Origin: Metallyticus violacea
Lineage: Eukaryota > Arthropoda > Insecta > Mantodea > Metallyticidae
Reading direction: 5' to 3'
Assembly (NCBI GenBank): GCA_030762175.1
Contig: CM060835.1
Location: forward strand, 84,470,001 to 84,534,000
DNA length: 64,000 bases
Shown here piece by piece: positions 40,901 through 52,836 of this stretch (its first letter is position 1; each line of letters opens with the position of its first letter). The position numbers and the translations under genes were made by a program. The notes under the pieces were generated by a model, which was not told the origin of the DNA, did not search any database, and worked only from the letters and a program-made list of their open reading frames with translations.

Positions 40901-43900
40901 TATAACAATTTTTTACCTCAAAAAATCATGTTTTTTATTATGCCCAATTTTATTGAACAGCCCTCCTATATGAAATTGTCTGTCATTAGTAAACAAAAAT
41001 TCTGCTTTTTATTAGCTCAATGGCAGTAAAATAGTGCTGATATGCATTGTTTTGGTGTGCATTGCAAACTAAGCTTTTTGTGGTTATAAATCATTTTATG
41101 CAACAACTTTCAATACACCAGGCTTAATGCACTCTGATTTATGATTACATGCAAATGGTATTTTTTCTTTGCATTGTTATTGATGTTAATTCCTTTTCTA
41201 TTTACAGCTGAATCTAGCTTCCCAGTCAGTGTTAGAGGGCTTGAACGCATGCTTAGACCATCGTGGGGAAGTTTTTGTGCCAGAACTTGGAAGAACATTT
41301 CATATTCAGAATGCTAACACAAGACTGTTTGGGACCCAGAATCCATTACGTCAAGGAGGAGCACGGAGGGGACTACCACAGTCATTTCTCAATAGATTTA
41401 CACAGGTTAGATTATTCAAACATTTCTTTGTTTTTAGATTTCACAAGTGTGCAACCTACATTCAATGAACCTCTATATTTCATCAATGTGATTCTATAAC
41501 TTATTGCTATTTTAAAACAACATAATATATAGAAATATTAATTATAAGCTAGTAGGTATTCAAATGTGAACTATGATGGAGTAGACAGTATCTCCTTTAT
41601 TTAGTGTTTTAGAATAGCATGTAAAGGCAAAAGTAATGAACATGAGAAAACAGTACCATATTTATGAGCATAAAGCCTTCCCCTCATATACTTTTCCTAT
41701 CTAGATTTTGAGGTTATATTTTTTTTGCATAATTTCTTCTGCAAGCATTAAACAACTTTGGGTGTCCCTTAACTCTTGAAGAGCATCTGTCTTAAAGATC
41801 CAAAGAATTATTCTTAGAAAAAACTCAAGGTCATTATCAATACTCTTTACAAACAGTGATGACCATTATTCCTATTAAATATCTGCATAGTTAGAAATCA
41901 AGAAACAGTATTTCAGAACAATCTGATGGTAAGTCATATTATATAGTGCAGTTTATAATGGAAAGAAAAATAATACTTCTATGTTGAAATTTAAACTTCA
42001 AGCTGAAAATTTTGTGAATTATGCTGGAAGAGAGTACAATGCAGAACCAACATTATTCAAGAGAGGACAACTAACCAAAAAGCATATGATAGTGTAGTAA
42101 ATTTCCTGAATTGAGAGTGATGCAGATACAATAAAATGGTTGACATATGTCATGTTGCTCTTCTAGACCCCATTTCACAAAAGTATGATCTAATAAATTA
42201 CAATTGTACAGACTGATAACTTGTAATTATTAATAAAATTCTGTTGCACAAAGTTTTCTGTTATACTTGTACTTTACAACTCCATACTTATAAATGTACA
42301 AGTGAATTTTCATAGTCTTGTTCCACAAAAGTATTAGTATTGGTTGACATTGCTAATTGTATAAATTTCTCTACAAGTGTAGGAACTTTCAAATACTAGC
42401 ACAAAATTTATCATGTTTTTAGTAGTCATTTGACCCAAATCTGCTAAGTAATACTGAAACTGAAGATAATGCTGAGTAGGAATATGTAGTATAGAAAGAA
42501 TAAATAAGTATTTGTATATAATGACAAAGTTAAGTGCAAATAAAGTATGGCTTATAATTGATGTTGAAGTTTCCTGTTCCAAATGCATATTTCAGACCAG
42601 CATCTTAGTTAATTTATTTTTAAGGTTCTTGCTACATGCCAAGAAAATAATTTCTTTTCATTCTTCATTCTCTTTTAAAATAACCTCTCTTGGCACAATT
42701 TTCCCAGTTTTTTCCTAATGACAAAATGATTGTTAAGCAATATAAACAAATATATAAATATAAAGGATCAAATGGGCTTATAAAATAAATGATCAAGAGC
42801 AATTGGGAAGCTCAATTATTCTGCCATCTCTCGGCAGCTGAAATTGATGTTCCTAAATGTAACATTATGGGACTGTTGTCTCAAAGTGGAATATTGATAA
42901 ATACATAATAAAGTTGTAATCTTAAAAGAAGTTAGGAACAGTAAAGTTGTTACATATACAAAAAGTCAGTATTAGGCGACACTAAAACTTCACTAACTGG
43001 TTAATTCTTCAGAACATGTTTCAAGAGCATTCGCTCTCATCTTCAGCTGGGGACTGACTATAGCACATGACGTAGTGGCATCTGGTGGTTCCATTAGATA
43101 ACGAAACGGGAAGTCCATTGGTGGAATCTCAAAATTCATAACACTATGTTTATTTTTTAAAATATAAATCTTTTCCCATATTGCCAATTTCTTGGAATTG
43201 TTGGTAGCTTTAACAGTTCGGCTTCTCCTGCAATGTTATGATCGTGAGCCCAAAAGTGATCTGCAACCGCCGATTTATCCACTTATTTATATCTTAAATT
43301 TCTGAAGTGTTCTTTGGTCCTTGTCTCTAAATTTCATATTGTTTTGCCTATACATATCTGATCACACTCCAACCAATCTATCTGATACACTCCTGACTTC
43401 TTGCTGGGAGGATTAACGTCCTTTTTGGTGCTGTTCAGAAGCTTTCCAATACTAAATTTATTTTGTGCAGCCAAACGTATATTTTTAAAAATCTTCATGA
43501 ATGCCCTGTTTGCCCACGGATGATATGTGAATCTTTTAAAAACCGTGTCCTATTGTATCTTGGAGAGAGTTGTAGTGTTTTTAATATCTTTCTGTCTTTC
43601 GAAATGTGTGATCTTCTTATCAACTAAAGAGGTGTTGAATCCATTGTTGAGGGCTGTTTTGATGATATAACGGTATTCTGCTGAATACTCTTCTTTGTTG
43701 AGTGGGATGATTACCAATCTATGAACAAGGCTGCTTATAATGGCATGTTGATGTGGTTTAGAGTTGAAATTGTTGTTCTTTATGTGATTATCTGTATGTG
43801 TAGGTTTATATATGCCAAATGAAATTATGCGGTTTCTCCTGTATATTTTTAGGTCCAAAATGGTAAATAGCTATTTTCCTCCAATTCCATAGTGAATTTA

Positions 43901-46900
43901 ATATTTTGGTCCTGCAAATTTAGTAAAATTAGGGCATCTTCTGTTTGTTTTTTTTTTGGTACTATTGCCAGTATGTCATGCACAGAACATGCTTTGAAGA
44001 TGAAAGGGAATGCCTTAGTAATGTGTGTTTCTATAGCACTCATGAATAAATTTGCCAGAAACGGAGAAAGGGGGTTACCCATCGCTAAGCCAGAAATTTG
44101 TTGGTAAATTTTCCCATTGAATGTAAAAAAGTTTTGGTTTATACACAGTTTTGTTAGATTGGTATAATCCTCAATTTCTTCTGCTGTTAAGTTTATACTT
44201 TTTAGCCAGTTCTGGAGATTTAGGAGCAGTTTTTTTGTAGGAATACTAGTAAACAAAGATGCAACATCAAAAGAGACCAAGGCGTCATTCGGCGAAATCC
44301 ACTCATTATTAAATTGGTACACAAGTTTATATGAATTGACGCTACTTCTACTTTCAAATTGTTCTAAAGTTTTTTTTTCCCTCCCTCTTTTTTTCTTTTC
44401 CAACCACTTGGCCAAATTGTAGGTTGGTGAATTGATGATGTTGATTATTGGGCGCATGTTCTTGCTGGGTTTGTGTACCTTCGGCAGGCCATAAATCCTG
44501 GGCAGATGTGGGTTATTTGTTTTAATTTTCCATTTTTCGTTTTCTGACAACGTTTTGATCTGTTTCAAGGAGGAGTTAAAAGCTTTAATATACTCCTTCA
44601 ATGGATCATGGCTTATCACTGCATATTCAGGAGTGCCCAACATGTTCTGCATACATTCGATGTAATCATCTTGGTCCGTGATATTGTCTTGTTCCCTTTA
44701 TCAGCTTTGATATATACCACAGGTTTACTGTTAAGAGAATGAAGTACAAGTTTGTAAAGGTGTTGATTATGATGGTTCTTGCTATATTGTTCGATTTTAT
44801 TGAGTATTTGTCCGCATTAATTTATGTTGGCCAATTTTTTAGAATCATTCAAACCCTCGGTAGCAATCTCTATGTCTACTATGTAATCTTCCAATCTCTT
44901 GGAGTAACCCATACACGTTTTAGAGCCTTTGTTTAAAAACCGTAGTTCTTATTTGTCCAAAGAGTATCTAGATAGGTTAATCACATTATCAGTGCTGCAT
45001 TCTTTAGGTTGGCAATGGTTTGTTTTTTGCTGACTAAATAGCATGTTGAATTTTTTTTTTTTAGTTTAAGCGTTTCATTTCTCATAAACACGGTTAATTT
45101 ACTATGGATATTGTCTTCCAAGTTTTTCCAAATTATATGCCCAAATGTTTTTGACAAATTCAAATGTAAGTTATGTAACTTTAAATCCAGCTGGCTTCCT
45201 TTGGAAGTGAAGTAAACCATGGGTCCCGTGTCATACATTTACGGCACGAAAAAGAACCTCAAGCCTGAAAGAGAGGCCTCTGAGCAAAATTTGTCAGCAA
45301 AATTGTTTCACGCCCTGTGTTGAATGGGACGCTGATGACCTGAGCTGTTAAAGGGCGTCCATAAATAAATCATCCAAAAAAAATAAATCCAACTGCCCCA
45401 AAGTTTTGTAATGATTGTTCATTTCAACTGTTAACGTCTTCCTTTCAATCACTTTTTGAATGGTACTATAATCGTTGCATTTAACGAACTTTCTTAAAAA
45501 ATTTGGAGTGATTTTGTTTATGATACATCGTTTTAGGAAATGTATTTTAACTGCAACATTTCTTCTTTTTGCGTGTAATTTTAAGAAGAGTTTTATAGCT
45601 TTTTTGCATAGGAAGTCTTCATTAAAAGTAAAATAGTTGGATCCTACCTCTTGGATGAAGTTTTTGTGTCACCTAATAAATACTGACTCATTTGTATATG
45701 TAATAAAATATTTAAATTATCATTATGTGTGACAAATAAACAAAACCCATTTTGCAGGAATGAAAATGATCCGGTCTATGCCTTAAATCCCTAAAAAGTG
45801 GACATAACCTAATTCAAGATATGGCAAAGTATGATAAACAGCTGTTCCATATTGCTCATATGTGACATCACTTGTAACTTTTTACTAATGCTTTACCAAT
45901 GTAGCACTTCTTTCATGGAACAGAAAGCTAGGAGACTATAATTTACAAGGACCTACACTAATACTTGTTAATAGTTATTTTTATTTTTGATAACCTTATA
46001 TTTGTTAAAATTATATTTAAATTTGAATTTGTATGTGAAAATATAGGAAAGTAGTTATCAGGTGGTAGCTAATGTGAGATATAGCAGAAACTTATTTAAT
46101 CATTTTGCATGGAGGAAAAAATGTGGAAAAATAATGGATGGAAAAGGTCTGAAACGTGGGCATCTCTGGCATATAAAAATTGGGGGAACTATTGAATAAA
46201 ATGAAAGAAAGCCTGCCGAACATAGAAATGTACTATTATACTCATTTGAAAATATCAAAATATTGAGCTGGTAATGTGTCAAACTCCCCCTCCAGTATAG
46301 TTGCATCTCAATACTACAAGAGCTTATTGATGGACAATGGAAATGAGATTCATTGTTACAATAGTCCATTTGTGACTTTTCTGTGGTTTTTGTCTTGTCT
46401 TGTGGTTTTTCATTTTTGTTCATGTTTCTCCTCCATTGTAAAACATGCCACTATACATCTTTGTTTGCTTCCTTCTCACTTCACATGTGAGGAAATAATA
46501 TGCGCATTGCTATAGCTGGTTTCAAAAACATTTTTTAATTTTGTAATTTATCAATGATTCATGATTAAAAAAACATTTAATCAAGGATACAAGTTATATT
46601 AATATTTGCAATCAATGTGGGAAAATGATATTTTGAGGAGTGCTCAATGTGGGCTTTATTCCTATTGTTTATAATGAAATTGTGTGGTACTATGTATATC
46701 AAACAATGGATCCATGAGAAAGATGCTTTTAGGAGTGATGAATTGAGGTATCAATGTAACTGCTTCTTTAGTCAGTGGTTTAAATATGGTCTGATTTCAC
46801 ACCTAGACCTATTCTGTGATCATGCTACCAGTAATTCCAATTTGATGCTGCTTTTTATGATGCAAATTTAAGAATCATCCAATGCTAAATGTGTTTACAG

Positions 46901-49900
46901 CAGAACCTCGATTACCGCCTGTGGTGCCTCAGTAGTAAAAACGGGCGTTAAACACTACTCAAAAAAAAAAAAAAAAAAAAAAAAAAGAACCTCGATTCAT
47001 CATTTTTGGAGGGACCAGGTTTAATAAACTATGGATACAGGAAAATACAGGAAGTGCATAAATCATGTTAAAAAATAAATCAAGCAAATATGTAAGCAAG
47101 CACTATATTTTGTATAAATTTTACATCTTTGAAAAATTAATTGACATTTGCTTCTTTGCTGCTTTTCTTTTCATGCAAAACGAATTCTCCATATTCAACA
47201 CATTCTGTTGTTCAATACTGTCATTGTCATGTGGTTAGATATACACTTGCACAGTTTCACATGCTCTCAGAGTTTTGGCAAATGTTTGCATGACTGCGGC
47301 TGTTACATCATCTTTCCCTTCTTCTTCACTCTCCTTCCCTAGTTGGTCCTGGTGGTGTAGTGGTTACCATAAATGCTTCCTACATCCAAGATCGCGGGTT
47401 CGAACCCGGCCAGGACTGATGGATTTTTTCGGGCGTAAAAATTCTAAGTATGGATTCCTTCAGAATGGAAGTAAAGCAGTGGGTCCTGTGTCATACATTT
47501 ACGGCACGAAAAAGAACCTCAAGCCTGAAAGAGAGGCCTCTGAGCAGAATTTGTCAGACGTTTCATGCCCTGAGTTGAATGGGACGCTGATGACCTGAGA
47601 TGTTAAAGAGCGTCCATAAATAAATCAATCAAAAAAAAAAACTCCTTCCCCACGTCATATATACTTGCTACTACCATCTTGTCACACACTTCATTGACAC
47701 TTTGAATGCCCCCTGTGACACATCCTTGTTCACTGCCAGATAGGTGTCAAATTTGACAGCACTGACAACTCTGGTCCATTTTTCACATTGCCTGTCATCA
47801 TCCAGCTGCTCAAAAAGTGTTGGCGCCTGTTTACTTTGTACTCTGTCAGCTTCCTCCCACCTACCTGCTTTCTCAGATAAGCATGACACAAACTCTCTTT
47901 ACATATGATGATTACTGCTTCAGTTATTCCAGTTTGGAAAAGATCATGTGAGGATAGAATTTCTTTAGGACTGAACTAATTTTTTGAATTAATAATATGG
48001 GAATACGAAACTTTGAAGAACTATAAATGATAGTTTTATTTACATAAGTTATAATGTAAAATACTTGGAACTGTATAAATTGAACAATACATCCAGGAAA
48101 ACAGTGGTTCTGGGAGCAATAGATTGAGGTTCTGCTGTATTCTTTCAAGGCTTATTCTTCATTAAGTTCCTCTATGATCATTGATTTATCATACTATCTT
48201 TCCTGGTTAATAAAATGTTCCTGTTGCTGACATTAGGATAAGTTAAAAATGGAAGGAACATTTTAGAAAAGAGCCCCTTTGTTAACAAATTTTATTTTAC
48301 TGAGTCTTTGTCTAATCTCTCTTACTTCATTGCTTTCTGAGAGTGTATTTTTGTTCTTTTTTCCTAGAAGTAGAATATGGTTATCAGGGGATTGTATGAT
48401 GATTAATCAGAATTTGAAAAATTTATTTCATAAACGCATTGGTTTGTTCTTTCATTGATATAGTGTAAGGTCCATCATTGTTTTCAGCATCTCTTGCCTT
48501 GACTTAAGCATTATTTTGCATAAAATATTCATGTAATTGATGCAATTAATTATTTCTTAGTTATGGTAGAGCATACATATGATTTTCGATATGCTGGAAG
48601 TTTGTCATTGTTACTGTACTGCAGAATCTTTCTTAAATTTTTACTGTGATGACACAGTGTTCCAAGGAATGCTCTGATGCTTATCCTCAGACTGAAAATA
48701 ATTAGCCTATATTTCTTTAGCAGTTATTAACAAAGTACCATTAAGTACTGCAAACAGCCTGGAAAGTTTCATTCTATTTATTATACTCTCCATGGAGATT
48801 ACAGACACCTGTTAGTTATTGTCAATTTCTTAAGTTGGAATTTGTTTATACCTTAGTTACAAAAATTACAATCTTGTATTACAGAGCTTTAGCAACACAG
48901 ACTTTTTTGTATCAAACAGCATTTAAATTTGTATTTGAGTTGTTTATCCCCTTGCAATTGTTTAATATAATATGATAATTGTTATGTAGAAGAAGTTCTT
49001 GAGTATTTGGATCTTTGTTAATCCTTTTCTGTTAGTTCTTGGCCTATAATAATAATTATTTTTTGTGGTGTTATGCTCATGGATATTGTTTTTGAAAGAA
49101 TGTTTATGAACAGCAAATAATATTGCTTTGTATACATATAAAGAATAAAGAGTAAATATGTTATGATCAATAAATCCATCTACACAGGAATCTGTGGGAT
49201 TTATGTTCTGGATTATTGTCATTATTTCTAATTATCCTAATACATAACATCTCAAGTGTTATGTATAAAGTCAGTTTGACTGTTTCTTTGATTTATATAT
49301 GTTTACTGTATGATATTATATTGAAATTTTCTCAATATTTAACACCATTTAAATGTAATGTAATTATAACACTTCAAAGGTGGTGTTGAAGATAAAAAAT
49401 AATAGGTATGCATAAGAATGGGTTGTAATGTTGAGTATACCTTATCCAGTATAGAATAATGTGATATAAGTCGGAGAACATCCATCTAAATCAGAATACA
49501 ATATTAATGAATTGATGCACTAGGTAAAAATGCATATAAAATTTCCTTTGCCCTATGCTATGTTTTAGCTAAGCATTAAAGAGGCTAGGTACAAGGATTA
49601 TGATATATCATACATACCAGAAAATTTGAAGTGGTCATTTATTGATTGTAATTGCAAGGATAATACTCTGATAATCAGAACTTTAACACAGGCTTCATTA
49701 CTTACATATGTGTAATTTTGCTTGTTTTGGAATTAATATCTAAGTTTGTCACAAAATTTCTTAAAAACATTGAATATCACAACTTTTGCTGTTTTGCTCA
49801 ACAACTTTTCAGTTTTGTATTATAACTTGTGATGAAGATTGGTGTATAATATAGAAAAAAAAAGTATTTGTGTTTTATCTTCATTATATGTATATCAAGA

Positions 49901-51333
49901 AATCTGTGTATAATGTAATAAACAAAATAAAAAAAAAACTCTTATATATTCTTTATGTAATGTATTTAAAACTATCTTTAAAATACGTAATAAAAAGAAT
50001 ATGATTCTCTGGGACTATATTTCTGTGGGGAAAATAGGACAATAATAGGATCAGAAAACATGAGATGTATCCAAGAGCCAGTCAGGGTTTCTAACACATG
50101 TGCACATTAAAGTTTGGCTGGATAAACTATAGATAAACTGAAAATTGTTTAAAAATTATGTAAAAATGTGAAAATGCATAAAAAAAGAAAATATATGTGC
50201 TCATAAATACTTTTATGTTTCTGGTTTTTAATGAGCTTTTGTATCATTTCATTCCACAGATTTTCATTGATGCACTTACAACATTAGATCTTCATCTAAT
50301 CTTGAGCGAGGCTTTTCCACATCTTCCTCAGTCACTAATTCATGACATGATAAATTTCAATATGCGCTTGGCCAAGGAAAGTGGAGAACAAGGGCTTTGG
50401 GGTCATTGTGGCAGTCCCTGGGAGATGAATCTTAGAGATCTGACTCGTTGGTGCCAAGCAGTAGAACACAATGGTGGTACTATGCCAGGAAAATTTATTC
50501 ATCTCATATATGTGGATAGGATGAGGACAGCCCAAGACAGGCTGAAGGTAAGCTATATTAAATAGTATTTTTAACTTCTAGATTAGTACGAAAAAAAGCA
50601 TTAAATGATAGTTTGTGTGCTGCAATGCAGTAGAATATTTGTAAATAGTAGTTTTATGTCAGAAGTGCTAGCAACATTGCAAGCTACCTTGCATAGTTTA
50701 GCAAATATTTGAAGTAATATTTCCATTCCTTTAGAAATTTTGGCATCTCTTCTTTAACAATGGCAGTGTTTTATAGCCTTTTGAATCATCGGAATAGCTT
50801 TTCAAATTAATTACCATATTATTTCAGGTGAGGAATATCTACCAAGAAGAAATGGGGAAAAGGTATCCTTTACACTGCGAACTGCCAAGGTTCCATGTTA
50901 CTCCTGATATGCTGTATGTTGGTGATGTCATATTAGACCGCAGTGGAGGATCCAGTTCTTCATCCAAGCTAGCTGTACTAAGACAACAATTCCCTGTCCT
51001 GAGATCTCTTATGCGATGTGTGAAAATGAATTGGTTGACTATTCTGGTAAGTAGGCTATTTTTTACACATTCTATATATAAGGAAAAGTCGCTATACATG
51101 TAATTAAATATACTGGATATAATTTCCAACAAGGGCTTAAACATGTCTTGGACTTTAAAATGTTCAAAAGAACATCTTTTACACTGAGCCACTCAGTCTC
51201 CAGCTCGGACCTTACTCATGGCCAAGAGAGCATTGTCGATTCTGTGCAACGTAGTATAAACTGATAGGAATGCTTATGTTTAACAGCAACAATTATGTGA
51301 ACATATCTTGTGTTAATGTATGCAATTAAATAG

Positions 51334-51366
<33 letters not shown>

Positions 51367-52787
51367 ACATATTTTAAATATAGGAATAGTATTAACAGGA
51401 TACCAAAAAAAAAAGAGGCTGTAATATACTTACATTCTGCTAATCATCAAGGGAAAAATGCTCATAGATATCAATTTCTTCATCACTGGAGTTAATACTG
51501 CCAACATATTTATCCAGATAAATAATTAACTGTTCCACATGTGATTCCACTACACCATCAGCTTCCTTAGCTTGCTGTAGAACTTTCCTTGCATTAGCCA
51601 TAACACATTGCCACTTATCCATGAAAACCTGTCCTATTCCTTGCTGTAATGGACACAGCACATCCCTGAGATGGAAAGTCTTATTATTTCCTTTAACTAC
51701 CCCATCATCTGTACCCAAACTAGCTCGTTGATATTAAAAATTATAATAGTAAGGTGGGATCCTAATGAATGTACGCTCGTGAGCATTGGCAATAGAGTTT
51801 ATTCCTAACTACAGAATCTTGGCTAGTAGAATTTTACATTCCACAACAGTTCTGCTTTTGTTATGATTGTAGATATCTATGGAGTATTATTTGTTAGCAA
51901 CCATTACAGAATGATGTCCTTTAATCTTTCAATGTTGGTGCTATGTTCAACTGCACAGAATGGTAAGAAGCAATGTCCATTATTATTACAGGATTGGCAC
52001 TTATATTGGTAGCAGAGCTTTCTTGAACCATGTGGTGAAAGTTTTGCCATTCATTTTTCCATGGTAATGACAAGTGCTTTTTGACGTGAATAGAAGTTTA
52101 GCTCCTGGAACAGACCCATTTATTCCACTTGCATGAAGCAGAATAAGTCTGCTTCCCTCCTGAATGTGTGCTTTTAATGTATCTTCTACACTGTCGTCAG
52201 TAAGGTATGTGATTTTGTGTCCCTGGCAATCACCCAAATTTCACCTAACCCCACCAATTTTTCATAACTTGTGTTTAAAATGTCTCTAAAAAAATCTCCC
52301 ACGCCATGCTGCAATATTGCTTCTTTGCATCACAACTTTTATTCCTGAAAACTTCTTATATTTAAAGCCAAGTTCTTTCAGCACTCTACTCAACCTGGTT
52401 TCTGCTATCAAATGAGCCACCTTCTTTCAAAGAACCCAGGAGCTTCTCATGAGTAGAAATTCCATTCTTAGGTAATGGTGATAAATATGGGCCTTACGTC
52501 AGTTTTCCAAAAGGCAAGCCATCTTGGTCTTTTGTTTTCCCAGACAGTGTATTACATCAACTGGGCATTTTTCTTTTGTCACACTTTTGACCGTTGTTTT
52601 TTCCACTTTCAAAGCATCACAGATTCTATCTCTCACTCTAGCAACAGGAAGAAGAGGGCCCTGTTGTTTCTTTCTTTCTGAAAATATTCATACAGCCTGA
52701 ATATATACTGAATGTTTTGGCACTTAACACCGATTGTTTTCTTTTTTGATTCTGACGAACCACTGGCCATATTCCTATAGCAATAAC

Positions 52788-52836
<49 letters not shown>

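Larger units (their letters stand above)
33990..41207 (+). other. MDN1 intron 19 (7.2 kb), inside the AAA5 Walker B
   Basis: It holds a non-LTR relic with a 2A-like motif (about 34860-39020), a SINE-B, a Penelope endonuclease fragment and a mariner with a nested SINE-B. The stretches 33990-34850 and 39030-39650 show nothing clear. Confidence 0.8.
42949..45703 (-). mobile_element. Near-complete Penelope-like element, family 1
   Basis: It is bounded by inverted repeats at 42949-42982 and 45666-45703 (TTACATATACAAA.. GTCAGTATTA..GGYGACAC). On the minus strand it carries the N-terminal region (about 45400-45690 and 44700-45190), reverse transcriptase (43849-44652 and on), the thumb region, the GIY-YIG endonuclease (about 43100-43560) and a hammerhead-like motif near the 3' end. 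Frameshifts, stops and a SINE-A insertion show it is inactive. Penelope-like elements use the RT plus GIY-YIG architecture for target-primed insertion. Confidence 0.82.
41406..50259 (+). other. MDN1 intron 20 (8.9 kb)
   Basis: It contains a near-complete Penelope-like element with a truncated SINE-A inside, a deleted SINE-B and a full-length SINE-A. The stretches 41406-42940, 45710-46890 and 47660-50259 show no recognisable feature. Confidence 0.8.
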
